The position numbers and the translations under genes are program-made. Positions 19,175-27,238 of a stretch of 64,000 bases of DNA are shown here, in pieces. Where the stretch lies: NCBI GenBank assembly GCA_014872815.1, contig WKFK01000012.1:62001-126000 (forward strand), read 5' to 3'. The notes beneath the pieces were generated by a model, which was not told the DNA's origin, made no database searches, and saw nothing but the letters and a program-made list of their open reading frames with translations. This DNA is from Paracoccaceae bacterium. GTDB taxonomy: Bacteria; Pseudomonadota; Alphaproteobacteria; Rhodobacterales; Rhodobacteraceae. Every line of letters begins with the position of its first letter. Positions within the stretch are counted from its first letter, which is position 1.

Positions 19175-19792
19175 ATGCCCCGCCAAAATCGTGTCCAACC
19201 CGACGGTCAAATCCTTGCGCACCCCGCACGCGGCGCCTTCATGGGCAACCGGGGCATCCTGCACGACGACAAGGCCCATACACATGGCACGCTGACCCAC
19301 CGCCGCTGGCGTCACAAAGCCTGGGTCTGTTGTGTTCTCTCTTTCAAAAACCGTCGCCGCCACCTCATGGCGCCCAACCGCTACACCGAATTGTTTTTCT
19401 ATGACGAGGCCGTCGCGCTTGCGGCAGGCCATCGTCCCTGCGCCGAATGCCGCCGCGCCGATCACAAGGCCTTCCTCGCCGCGGCCGAGCATTCTGGCAA
19501 CGCACCGGACTTTGACGCCTTATTACACGCCGCCCGCGCCCTACCCCGGGTGTATGGACAAAATCGCCCGCTAGCCAACGCAAGCACCTTGCCTGACGCC
19601 ACATTCATCCTAACGGACACAGGCCCCGTCTTGCTGCTAGAGGACATGGCCCTGCCGTTTTCCCCGGAAGGTTACGCCGCCCCCGTTACTCGCCCGCAAG
19701 GCACACACCCCGTGCTCACTCCCGCGCCCACGCGCGTCGCACTCCACAATGGCTTTCGCCCCACCCTGGGTCTACCTGCCCCGCTGGCCTAA
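19175..19792 (+). CDS. Conserved protein with CxxC motif (HRPCAEC), unknown function
   Basis: 205 residues, soluble, rich in Arg and His at the N-terminus (MGNRGILHDD, HRRWRHKAW). The central AAGHRPCAECRRADH resembles the Cys-x2-Cys end of the Ada metal-binding fold, in which a short RPC-x2-C segment binds zinc. Two further cysteines (VCCVL) lie upstream, so a Cys4 site is possible. From memory, whole-length homologues are widespread in Rhodobacteraceae without assigned function. It follows the secreted protein gene by seven bases. Confidence 0.65.
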   Translation: MPRQNRVQPDGQILAHPARGAFMGNRGILHDDKAHTHGTLTHRRWRHKAWVCCVLSFKNRRRHLMAPNRYTELFFYDEAVALAAGHRPCAECRRADHKAFLAAAEHSGNAPDFDALLHAARALPRVYGQNRPLANASTLPDATFILTDTGPVLLLEDMALPFSPEGYAAPVTRPQGTHPVLTPAPTRVALHNGFRPTLGLPAPLA

Positions 19793-19876
19793 GCGCAAAA
19801 CCACCGCGCTGTTGACAAACTTCCGCCCCCAAGTGCCTTTAGGGACAGGCAAAACACCTCCAATGCGGACACCCTG

Positions 19877-20599
19877 ATGAGCTTTCCCGATCTGTTTGAC
19901 CACTTTGACCACGTCTACATCGTGAACCTGCCCTATCGGGACGACCGCCGCCGCGAGACCATCGCCGACTTTGCCCGCGTCGGCGTGACTATCCCCAACG
20001 ACCACATCACCTTCTTTGAGGCCTCCCGCCCGACGGACAAAGGCGAGTTCCCCTCCATTGGCTCCTTGGGCAATTTCCTCTCGCAAACCCGCGTGCTCTC
20101 GGACGCCTTGGAAAAAGGCTTTGAGCGCATTCTAATTTGCGAGGATGACCTGCAACTCAATGATCTGCCCGACACCACCGTCGCCAAGGTCCTTGCAGAC
20201 TTGAAAACCACAGACTGGTCGATCGCCGCCCTTGGCTATCTGGAACCGGAAACGCCGCCCTCCGACACCATCGGCCTCATCGAGTGGACCGGCGGCACCC
20301 GAGGCACGCAGTTCTGGGCGATCCAAGGCGGCAGCATCCGCGCCTTCCACGACTACCTCGAATTGGTACGCGCCCGCCCCTCCGGCCACCCCGAAGGCGG
20401 CTCTATGTTCTTTGACGGCGCCTTCAACATGGTCCGCACCATCGTGCCCGGCACCACCTTCCGCCTCGCGACGCCCTGCCTTGCGGGGCAACGCAGCTCG
20501 CGCACCGACATTCATGACCTGAGGTTCTATGACCGAGTCGAACCCTTCCGCAGCATCGTCGGTGGCCTGCGCAAAATGATGAACCGCTCCAAAGGTTAA
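19877..20599 (+). CDS. Glycosyltransferase family 25-like protein
   Basis: 240 residues beginning FDHVYIVNLPYRDDRR, the usual N-terminal GT25 strand (IxLxxxxxR), followed by FFEASRPTD and the metal-binding-like ICEDDLQLND. GT25 enzymes add galactose or glucose to lipooligosaccharide or glycoproteins. The C-terminal half (RLATPCLAGQRSSRTDIHDL) fits too. No cell-surface polysaccharide cluster surrounds it, so it is an orphan transferase. Confidence 0.75.
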   Translation: MSFPDLFDHFDHVYIVNLPYRDDRRRETIADFARVGVTIPNDHITFFEASRPTDKGEFPSIGSLGNFLSQTRVLSDALEKGFERILICEDDLQLNDLPDTTVAKVLADLKTTDWSIAALGYLEPETPPSDTIGLIEWTGGTRGTQFWAIQGGSIRAFHDYLELVRARPSGHPEGGSMFFDGAFNMVRTIVPGTTFRLATPCLAGQRSSRTDIHDLRFYDRVEPFRSIVGGLRKMMNRSKG

Positions 20600-20630
20600 T
20601 TTCTGCATCGCAGCATCAGTCCCCACCTCC

Positions 20631-20663
20631 GCGATACAGTCGCAATACCGACGCGATACCGAC
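20631..20663. repeat. 11-base tandem repeat, three units, intergenic
   Basis: Three adjoining units GCGATACAGTC, GCAATACCGAC and GCGATACCGAC, followed by GTGAC. The period equals about one helical turn. A related two-unit copy lies at 47524-47545, and I find none inside genes, so this appears to be a dispersed intergenic element. It sits in the 177-base gap between the GT25 and HAD genes. Confidence 0.6.
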
Positions 20664-20776
20664 GTGACTTTCCAGCGTTAACCGCCGCATCGCAGCGCGC
20701 TCAAACTGGGAATCGCTGGCGCTCCGCAAAGGCCCCTGCCATACCTTGCGCAACCCTTCACGCGCAGGACATACCC

Positions 20777-21652
20777 ATGACCAAAATCATCGCTTCACTC
20801 GCCGAGATTTCCGACACCTACAAAGCCCTGTTTGTTGACCTCTGGGGGTGTGTCCACAACGGCGTTACCGCCTATCCAGAGGCCGTCGCCGCCCTGCAAG
20901 CCTACCGCGCCAAAGGCGGGATTGTCGTGCTGGTTACCAACTCTCCCAAACCCCGCGCCGGTGTTGCAGAACAGCTGGGGTCTTTTGGCGTTCCCGATGA
21001 TGCCTATGACACCATCGCCACCTCTGGCGACAGCGCACGCTCGGCCATGTTCAATGGGGCGGTGGGCGAAAAAGTCTACTTCATGGGCGAATGGGACCGC
21101 GACGCCGGTTTCTTCCAACCGCTTGAAATCCTTGATAACCCAGTCAACATTCAGCGCGTCCCGCTGGCTGAAGCCGAGGGCATTGTCTGCTGCGGCCCGT
21201 TTGACACCATGGCCGATCCGGACGTGAACCGCGCCGACTTCCTCTATGCGAAAACCAAAGGCATGAAGCTCTTGTGCGCCAACCCCGACATCATTGTCGA
21301 CCGCGGCGAGATCCGCGAATGGTGCGCCGGCGCGCTGGCCAAACTTTACACCGACATGGGCGGTGAAAGCCTGTACTTCGGCAAACCCCACCCGCCGATC
21401 TACGACCTCGCCCGCCGCCGCCTTTCGGCCCTGGGTGTCACCATCGCAGACGAGGACATCCTCGCCATCGGTGACGGCCCCCACACCGACATCTCCGGTG
21501 CCATGGGTGAAAACATCGATTCGCTCTTCATCACCGGCGGCCTCGCCGCAGCGGAGACAAAAACCGCCCACCAACCGGATGAAGCCGCGTTAACGAATTA
21601 CCTCGCAGAACAACAGGTCACACCACAATTTGCGATTGGCAAACTGCGTTAA
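20777..21652 (+). CDS. HAD-superfamily class IIA hydrolase (TIGR01459-like)
   Basis: 291 residues. Motif I LFVDLWGCVHNG replaces the usual DxDGxL with the DxWGxxH variant of this alphaproteobacterial subfamily. Motif II is LVTNSPKPR, motif III lies in YFGKPHPPIYDLA and motif IV is AIGDGPHTDISGA. The cap of about 100 residues between motifs II and III assigns class IIA, like NagD. Expected to dephosphorylate a small phosphate ester in the cytoplasm; the substrate is not established. Confidence 0.85.
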   Translation: MTKIIASLAEISDTYKALFVDLWGCVHNGVTAYPEAVAALQAYRAKGGIVVLVTNSPKPRAGVAEQLGSFGVPDDAYDTIATSGDSARSAMFNGAVGEKVYFMGEWDRDAGFFQPLEILDNPVNIQRVPLAEAEGIVCCGPFDTMADPDVNRADFLYAKTKGMKLLCANPDIIVDRGEIREWCAGALAKLYTDMGGESLYFGKPHPPIYDLARRRLSALGVTIADEDILAIGDGPHTDISGAMGENIDSLFITGGLAAAETKTAHQPDEAALTNYLAEQQVTPQFAIGKLR

Positions 21653-21757
21653 CACTATAACGCTTGATTTTTCTGCAACTGCAAAGTAACAATATTGCCA
21701 GCCGAGCGCATATTGCGTTATTTAGTTGCAAAGCCAATCCATAATCCGGAGGGCCAC

Positions 21758-22201
21758 ATGTTGGACAACCTGCCTCGCGGCACCATCTTCATCGAAGATC
21801 TCGAGATCGGTATGACCCGCTACGTGCGCAAAACCGTGACCGATCAGGACATCGAAATGTTCGCCGCCGTGTCCACCGACCACAACCCCGTGCATCTGGA
21901 TGAGGAATACGCCCAGGACACCATGTTTGGGGGCCGCATCGCCCACGGCATGCTCACCGCTGGTTTGATCTCTGCAGTGATTGGTGAGCAACTGCCGGGC
22001 CACGGCACCATCTACATGGGCCAATCGCTGAAATTCCTCGCCCCTGTGCGCCCGGACGACACGGTTGTGGCCTCAGTGACCGTGACCGACATCGAGGTCG
22101 GCAAACGCCGCGTGAAACTCGATTGCGCCTGCATGGTCGAGGGCAAAAAAGTCCTCGCCGGTGAGGCCACTGTGCTGGCGCCATCTCGCAAGCTAGACTG
22201 A
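21758..22201 (+). CDS. MaoC-family (R)-specific enoyl-CoA hydratase
   Basis: 147 residues from ATG 21758, which has CCGGAGGG upstream. Hot-dog fold hydratase motif: AAVSTDHNPVHLDEEYA with the catalytic D and H, then GGRIAHGMLTAGLIS. These enzymes hydrate trans-2-enoyl-CoA to (R)-3-hydroxyacyl-CoA, linking beta-oxidation to polyhydroxyalkanoate. The AT-rich 105-base leader contains TGCAAC-TGCAAAG and TTGCAAAG elements reminiscent of TGC/GCA-rich sites of PHA or acyl-CoA regulators (weak). A bidirectional hairpin follows. Confidence 0.88.
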   Translation: MLDNLPRGTIFIEDLEIGMTRYVRKTVTDQDIEMFAAVSTDHNPVHLDEEYAQDTMFGGRIAHGMLTAGLISAVIGEQLPGHGTIYMGQSLKFLAPVRPDDTVVASVTVTDIEVGKRRVKLDCACMVEGKKVLAGEATVLAPSRKLD

Positions 22202-22231
22202 TACCCCCAGCCAAAAAACTCTTCCTAAATT

Positions 22232-22260
22232 AAAGGGCGGCGCGAAACGCACCGCCCTTT
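22232..22260. terminator. Bidirectional intrinsic terminator
   Basis: AAAGGGCGG / CCGCCCTTT with an inner GCG/CGC pair around AAA, flanked by T runs in both directions. It lies between the MaoC gene and the convergent ester-cyclase-like gene. Confidence 0.88.
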
Positions 22261-22266
22261 TTTGCT

Positions 22267-23037
22267 TTAGAACTTGCCGTTCTCATGCGCCATTTCAGCC
22301 GGGATTTCGCTCACCGTGTCCCAATGCTCGACAATCTTGCCATCCTCAACGCGAAACAGATCAAAGAACGCCGTGTGCGCCGCGCCCAACACGCCCTCTG
22401 AGGCAGCAAAGACAAAATTTCCCTCCGCAACAATCATATGCGTCGTGTCATAGCGCATCTCGATGCCTGCCTCTCCCATCATCTGCAGCGCCCCGCCAAG
22501 ACCTTCCAACCCGTCGGCAATCTGCGGATTGTGCTGCAGGTACGCCTCTGTGGAGATGTAGTTGGCGATGTTCTCAGGGGCCTTGCCGTGCAACACATCA
22601 GTCACAAACGCACTCACAAGCGCCTTATTCTCTACCGTCTTATCCCGATCCACAATTTCTGTGGCCCCATCGGTCATGGTCCGGCCCGAAGGGTTCGGCC
22701 CCGCCAAGGGCTGCAGGTTGTCCCAATGTTCCACCACTTTGCCATCCGCCACCCGGAACACATCAAACGCCACCAGCGTCTCCGCCCCAAAGGCCTGCGC
22801 GTTGTCAAAGGTGTTGTGCATAACCACCAGATCGCCCTCAGAGATCACCCGATGTGTAGTCGCCGTCATACCGCTTTGCTGGATCACAGGCACAAGTCCC
22901 ACAATGGCTGCCGCCCCGGTGGGCACAGCTGGATTGTGCTGAATATAGTTCGGCGCCAACAGCGCGCTGGCCGCTTCTGGGTCAAACTGGATGAAAAGTG
23001 CGGAGAACGCGTTCAACACGGTTTCGGTGATGGTCAT
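22267..23037 (-). CDS. Tandem SnoaL-like (ester cyclase-type) protein
   Basis: 256 residues from ATG 23037 (upstream in-frame starts read into the promoter region). Two homologous NTF2-like domains, about 1-120 and 130-250, each with IQHNP/LQHNP and a final FRVxDGKxVEHWD. The SnoaL polyketide cyclase-like family includes ring-closing enzymes and many proteins of unknown role. It is divergent from an HxlR regulator with a 94-base gap containing an 18-base tandem repeat, so regulation by that protein is likely. Confidence 0.8.
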   Translation of the reverse strand: MTITETVLNAFSALFIQFDPEAASALLAPNYIQHNPAVPTGAAAIVGLVPVIQQSGMTATTHRVISEGDLVVMHNTFDNAQAFGAETLVAFDVFRVADGKVVEHWDNLQPLAGPNPSGRTMTDGATEIVDRDKTVENKALVSAFVTDVLHGKAPENIANYISTEAYLQHNPQIADGLEGLGGALQMMGEAGIEMRYDTTHMIVAEGNFVFAASEGVLGAAHTAFFDLFRVEDGKIVEHWDTVSEIPAEMAHENGKF

Positions 23038-23082
23038 TTTGGTCAGCCTCTCGAACCAGCTTGTTGCATGTATGGCTAGACG

Positions 23083-23116
23083 GTATGAATTTTGCACCAA
23101 GTATCAATTACGCACC
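23083..23116. promoter_or_regulatory. 18-base-spaced direct repeat, candidate HxlR operator
   Basis: GTATGAATTTTGCACC (23083-23098) and GTATCAATTACGCACC (23101-23116) share 13 of 16 positions at an 18-base period, in the divergent gap between the SnoaL-like gene and the HxlR gene. HxlR proteins were first described binding direct repeats upstream of hxlAB. Confidence 0.6.
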
Positions 23117-23131
23117 TCAAAGGAACCAGGT

Positions 23132-23497
23132 ATGGTCAAAGTAACCGCCCACACCAAAGAAGAGGCCGAAAACTGCCCGGTCCGCTCTGTCCTGACCAAA
23201 ATCACCGCAAAGTGGAACCTGTTGATTTTGCTCACTTTAGAGGACGGAGAGCTGCGCTTTGGCGAGCTCAAACGCGCCATTGGAGACGTCACCCAACGGG
23301 TGCTCACCGAGAACCTGCGCCTGCTTGAACGAGATGGACACCTCACCCGCACCGTGCACCCCGGCCCGCCGCTGGCCGTGTCCTATGCGCTGACCGAGCA
23401 AGGCTTTGACCTTTTGCGTGTGCTCAAACCGCTGGTTGGCTGGGCGGCACAGAACTTTGGCGACATCTCCGAAGCCCGCGCCCGCGCCGCCGAATAA
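23132..23497 (+). CDS. HxlR-family transcriptional regulator
   Basis: 121 residues from ATG 23132, with AAAGGAACC upstream. Winged helix of the HxlR type: NCPVRSVLTKITAKWNLLIL, with the Cys near the N-terminus that serves as an electrophile or redox sensor in several HxlR proteins, then LRFGELKRAIGDVTQRVLTENL and the wing GHLTRTVHPGPPLAVSY. It probably controls itself and the divergent SnoaL-like gene. Confidence 0.88.
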   Translation: MVKVTAHTKEEAENCPVRSVLTKITAKWNLLILLTLEDGELRFGELKRAIGDVTQRVLTENLRLLERDGHLTRTVHPGPPLAVSYALTEQGFDLLRVLKPLVGWAAQNFGDISEARARAAE

Positions 23498-23549
23498 CGC
23501 CGCGCCGTCCTCTCTTGCACCTGACCAATCAAGGGGCTAACCCTGCCAC

Positions 23550-24482
23550 ATGCAGATCATTCGCGACTATCAGTTTGTGACCCCCGAAGATCGCGGCGCC
23601 AGCGTCGCGATTGGCAATTTTGACGGCGTACACCTTGGCCACCAATCGGTGATCGACCTCGCGCGCAAAGCCGCGCCGGACGCGCCTCTGGGCATCCTTA
23701 CGTTTGAGCCGCACCCGCGCGAGTATTTCGCGCCCGACGCGCCTCCGTTTCGCCTGGCAAGCGCCGAGACCCGCGCGCACCGCTTGGACAAACTCGGCGT
23801 CGACAAGCTGTATGAACTGCCCTTCAATATCGCGCTGTCCAGCCTCACGCCGGAGGAGTTTGCCCGCGACGTGATCGCCGAAGGCCTGGGCCTCGCCCAC
23901 GTGGTTGTCGGCGCAGACTTCTGTTTTGGCAAAGGCCGCAAAGGCACCGCCGAAGACCTTGTCGCATTCGGCCAAGAGTTCGGCTTTGGCGTCACCATCG
24001 CGCCGCTGGTGCAAGGCGGCGACGGTCAGGTCTCGTCCACCTCTATCCGCCAAGCCCTCTCTGACGGTCGTCCGCGCGATGCAGCCAACATGCTGGGCCA
24101 TTGGCACCGCATCGACGGCCCGGTGATTGGCGGCGAACAACGTGGCCGCGAGCTTGGCTTCCCAACCGCCAACATGTCCATCGACGATCTGCACCAACCA
24201 AAATACGGCGTCTATGCCGTACTGGTCGACGTGCTCGACGGTCCACATCAAGGCAGCTATCACGGCGCCGCCTCCATCGGCACGCGCCCAATGTTTGGCG
24301 AAAACAAAGCCAACATTGAAACCTACCTCTTTGATTTCTCCGGCGATCTTTACGGCCACACACTGTCGGTTGGCCTGGTCGACTACCTGCGCCCGGAACT
24401 CAAATTCGACAGCCTTGACGCCCTCATCTCCCAGATGAGCGCCGACTGCGACCAAGCCCGCCAAATCCTGAGCGCCTTATGA
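23550..24482 (+). CDS. ribF: Bifunctional riboflavin kinase / FAD synthetase
   Basis: 310 residues. The N-terminal nucleotidyltransferase (FAD synthetase) has IGNFDGVHLGHQSVI, TFEPHPREYF and STSIRQAL. The C-terminal flavokinase has GRELGFPTANM and GAASIGTRPMFG with the late E in NKANIETYLFDF. Converts riboflavin to FMN and FAD. Overlaps the next gene by four bases (ATGA). Confidence 0.96.
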   Translation: MQIIRDYQFVTPEDRGASVAIGNFDGVHLGHQSVIDLARKAAPDAPLGILTFEPHPREYFAPDAPPFRLASAETRAHRLDKLGVDKLYELPFNIALSSLTPEEFARDVIAEGLGLAHVVVGADFCFGKGRKGTAEDLVAFGQEFGFGVTIAPLVQGGDGQVSSTSIRQALSDGRPRDAANMLGHWHRIDGPVIGGEQRGRELGFPTANMSIDDLHQPKYGVYAVLVDVLDGPHQGSYHGAASIGTRPMFGENKANIETYLFDFSGDLYGHTLSVGLVDYLRPELKFDSLDALISQMSADCDQARQILSAL

Positions 24483-24976
24483 CCCGCCCGCCATTTCTCA
24501 AAGCCCCCAGCGATCCCATCGCACGCCACGGCCTCGCCAAACGCTTCTGGGAAAAGAAACCGCTGACCTCCCTCAACGATAAAGAGTGGGAAGCGCTCTG
24601 TGACGGCTGCGGCAAATGCTGCCTCAACAAACTTGAGGACGAAGACACCGGTGAAGTCGCCCTGACCCGCGTCGCCTGCCGTCTGCTGGACGACGACACC
24701 TGCCGCTGCACCCAATATGACATCCGCCACCAATTTGTGCCGGAATGTATCGTTATGACGCCCAAGAACATTGACGAGCACGCTTACTGGCTGCCGCAAA
24801 CCTGCGCCTACCGCCTGATCTGGGAAGGCAAACCGCTCTATGACTGGCACCCGCTGATCTCCGGCACGCCGGACACGGTGCATGACGCAGGCGTCTCGGT
24901 ACAACATCAAACCGTGTCTGAATTCGACACCCCGCTGGAGCAGTGGGAAGACTTTATCATCGAGGAGCCCTCCTAA
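24479..24976 (+). CDS. YcgN-family cysteine cluster protein
   Basis: 165 residues, the UPF0260/YcgN family. Eight cysteines are arranged as CDGCGKCC, CRLLDDDTCRC, PECIVM and QTCAYR, a pattern expected to bind an Fe-S or zinc centre. Function is not established. Translationally coupled to ribF by ATGA and to the threonine aldolase gene by TAATG. Confidence 0.9.
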   Translation: MTRPPFLKAPSDPIARHGLAKRFWEKKPLTSLNDKEWEALCDGCGKCCLNKLEDEDTGEVALTRVACRLLDDDTCRCTQYDIRHQFVPECIVMTPKNIDEHAYWLPQTCAYRLIWEGKPLYDWHPLISGTPDTVHDAGVSVQHQTVSEFDTPLEQWEDFIIEEPS

Positions 24977-26025
24977 TGCATTTTGCCTCTGACAACTCCG
25001 GCGCCGCACTGCCCGAGGTCCTCGCCGCCATCACCAAAGCCAACGAAGGCTACGCCATGGGCTATGGCGATGACGTGGAAATGGCGCAGGTCACCGCCAA
25101 AATCCGCGAGATCTTTGAGGCCCCAGAGGCAGCGGTCTATCTGGTCTCCACCGGCACCACCGCAAATTCACTGGCACTCGCAACCCTTTGTGATCCTTGG
25201 CAAACCATCTTCTGCTCTGAAGTGGCCCACATCCACAAAGACGAGTGCAACGCGCCAGAATTCTACACCGGCGGCGCCAAGCTCACTCTGGCGGCGGACA
25301 AAGACGTCGACAAGATGACGCCAGCTTCCCTGCGCGCCGCTATCGAAGGCGAAGAGACCCGCGGTGTGCACGGTCCGCAACGCGGCCCTGTGTCAATCAC
25401 GCAGGTCACCGAATACGGCACGGTCTACACATTGGCCGAACTCACCGCCCTCTGTGATGTCGCCAAATCCTACGACCTGCCCGTGCATCTGGACGGCGCG
25501 CGCTTCACCAACGCCATGGTCGCCTTGGGCTGCACACCTGCCGAAATGACCTGGAAAGCCGGTGTCGACGCGGTCAGCTTCGGCGGGACGAAAAACGGCT
25601 GCATGGGCGTCGAAGCGGTGATCTTCTTTGATCCCAAACACGCCTGGGAGTTTGAACTGCGCCGCAAACGCGGCGGCCACCTGTTCTCCAAACACCGCTA
25701 CCTCTCCGCACAAATGCTCGGCTACCTGCAGGACGACGTCTGGATCGAAGCCGCCACCAAAGCCAACGCCAACGCCGCCCATCTCGCAGGCGGGTTGCGC
25801 GTCATCGGAGCAACATTCAAATACCCGCCACAGGCCAACATGATGTTTGTCGCCCTGCCCCGCGCCACCCACAAACGCCTGCTGGACGCCGGCGCGGTCT
25901 ATCACCTCTGGGACGGCACATTGGAAGGCGACGACGCCGAACTGGTCACCGCGCGTTTGGTTTGCGACTGGTCGCTCAGCAAAGAGTTGATTGACCAATT
26001 CCTCGATTTGGCCGCTGGGAAGTAA
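24976..26025 (+). CDS. Low-specificity L-threonine aldolase
   Basis: 349 residues from ATG 24976, which shares its A with the previous stop (TAATG). PLP fold type I beta-eliminating lyase: SDNSGAALPEVL, YLVSTGTTANSLA, DGARFTNA and the Schiff-base Lys206 in SFGGTKNGCMG. Cleaves L-threonine or allo-threonine to glycine and acetaldehyde. It is the third gene of the ribF-ycgN-aldolase unit. The family is usually called ltaE or ltaA; I leave the symbol open. Confidence 0.92.
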   Translation: MHFASDNSGAALPEVLAAITKANEGYAMGYGDDVEMAQVTAKIREIFEAPEAAVYLVSTGTTANSLALATLCDPWQTIFCSEVAHIHKDECNAPEFYTGGAKLTLAADKDVDKMTPASLRAAIEGEETRGVHGPQRGPVSITQVTEYGTVYTLAELTALCDVAKSYDLPVHLDGARFTNAMVALGCTPAEMTWKAGVDAVSFGGTKNGCMGVEAVIFFDPKHAWEFELRRKRGGHLFSKHRYLSAQMLGYLQDDVWIEAATKANANAAHLAGGLRVIGATFKYPPQANMMFVALPRATHKRLLDAGAVYHLWDGTLEGDDAELVTARLVCDWSLSKELIDQFLDLAAGK

Positions 26026-26029
26026 TCCA

Positions 26030-26248
26030 GTGAGAGACAGCCTGCGCACCAAGGCGGTTCAGATCTGCAACGACAAGATCGCCAAGAAAGGCGAAACCGT
26101 CGGCCTGTCCTTCTATGCTTTCTTTGCCAACAAGAATGATGACCCGGACCTGCTGATGGAAGCCGCCACGTGGTGGATCCAAACGCATGAGCTCGATCAC
26201 TTTGAGAAGGCTGTGAAGGTGCGGGATATGATACTGGCTGGCGCGTAA
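26030..26248 (+). CDS. Small conserved protein, DUF6500-like (intact copy)
   Basis: 72 residues from GTG 26030, with GGGAAG seven bases upstream inside the end of the aldolase gene. Sequence reads GLSFYAFFANKNDDPDLL, EAATWWIQTHELDHFEKA. I associate this with the DUF6500 family from memory; no function is known. The gap to the aldolase is four bases, so it closes that operon. A 5'-truncated paralogue lies at 26857-27030. Confidence 0.75.
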   Translation: MRDSLRTKAVQICNDKIAKKGETVGLSFYAFFANKNDDPDLLMEAATWWIQTHELDHFEKAVKVRDMILAGA

Positions 26249-26275
26249 GCTGACGGACCGGAAAAGCTCGTCAAG

Positions 26276-26761
26276 TCAGTCTTCAGAACGGCATTTCCCA
26301 CCGTTCAAACAGCGTTGAAGCGTTTTTCGGTTTTCCTCTGAGTTGCTGAATGGCCCGCCACCGCAAGGGCCTATGCTCAGAAAAAACTCTTCACCTTCTT
26401 CTCTGATGAAAAATAATCCTTCCATCGCGCCACTCCAAGGTATGTGGCCGCACCAAGTCGCGATGCACTCCAACTCGACTGTCAAAGGATACTGGAATAC
26501 CGTTTCGTTTCGGTTCGCCCCCAGTGAAACCCCATCGATTTGAGCAGCAATCTGAGTAAGCGGCGGAGGGAAACCATGTTCATCTTCGTCTAACCAAATG
26601 TCAGATTGAGGATAAGTGACTTTGCCAGACACAACGAAATAGTTGAATTCAGAGCTTTTCGCGCTCTGATATTCATCAATGATACCCGGAAATTCACAGC
26701 TCAACGCCAACGACGATTGCGCAGAAAGAAGTGTAGCAATGAAAGTCAAAAAGCTCTTCAT
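26276..26761 (-). CDS. Six-cysteine secreted protein, copy 1
   Basis: 161 residues with a Sec signal (MKSFLTFIATLLSAQSSLAL). Cysteines at 22, 99, 104, 133, 151 and 157 recur at matching places in the protein at 27239-27757, as do GVSLGA (77-82) and the C-terminal RCLNGGKC. Three disulfides in the periplasm or outside the cell are likely. The start has GGGAG five bases upstream. Family not recognised. Base composition is more AT-rich than its neighbours, and it is convergent with the DUF6500-like gene. Confidence 0.7.
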   Translation of the reverse strand: MKSFLTFIATLLSAQSSLALSCEFPGIIDEYQSAKSSEFNYFVVSGKVTYPQSDIWLDEDEHGFPPPLTQIAAQIDGVSLGANRNETVFQYPLTVELECIATWCGHIPWSGAMEGLFFIREEGEEFFLSIGPCGGGPFSNSEENRKTLQRCLNGGKCRSED

Positions 26762-26856
26762 TGAAGCTCCCAGTTTTCGGACGATTTATGAGCGTCGGAG
26801 ATATAAGACAATTATTATGGATCATAGTTTATCCCCCTAGGGTAGAGTAAATATGA

Positions 26857-27030
26857 AAACACTATTTCACCATTCGGGACGTCGGTCTGTCCTTCTACGC
26901 CTTCTTTGCCAACAAAAACGATGACCCAGAGCTGTTGATGGAAGCCGCCACGTGGTGGGTCCAAACGCATGAGCTGGACCACTTTGAGAAAGCCGTGAAG
27001 GTGCGAGACATGATCCTGCCCGGCGCGTAA
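26857..27030 (+). pseudogene. 5'-truncated second copy of the DUF6500-like gene
   Basis: From 26881 the sequence encodes GLSFYAFFANKNDDPELL and EAATWWVQTHELDHFEKA to the stop at 27030, aligning with the last 50 codons of the gene at 26030. The first 22 codons are missing and replaced by unrelated bases with an in-frame TGA at 26854. Nearly all differences from the intact copy are synonymous (only D/E, I/V and A/P changes), so the copy diverged under protein-level selection before it broke. Confidence 0.85.
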
Positions 27031-27077
27031 CTCACACTTGCCAAATCAAAGATTTAGCAGCGCCCCACTGACCGGCA

Positions 27078-27126
27078 GGGGCTTGCGCAGCAAGCTCCCG
27101 AGAGGTGAACCGCCCCCACGGGGCGG
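27078..27126. other. Two adjacent GC-rich hairpins
   Basis: GGGGCTTGC-GCA-GCAAGCTCC (27078-27098, with one G-T pair) is followed by CCGCCCC-CAC-GGGGCGG (27110-27126). They lie after the truncated DUF6500-like copy in a gene-free stretch (27031-27238) and have no T run. Possibly transcript ends or a small repeat element. Confidence 0.4.
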
Positions 27127-27238
27127 GCGCTTCGCTTCCTAGCCCCTCGGTTCGTGCGCGACACCGAAAACAATTCTTTGACAGTTACAGCTCAAAGGCA
27201 AGTTACGCATCAATAAGAAGTCTCGCTGCAAAAACTCT

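Noticed and set aside
20795-21574. Long antisense frame across the HAD hydrolase gene; similar antisense frames at 23529-24464 and 16427-17323
   Set aside because: They are frame shadows of strongly biased coding sequence; the predicted products show no domain and no start signal.
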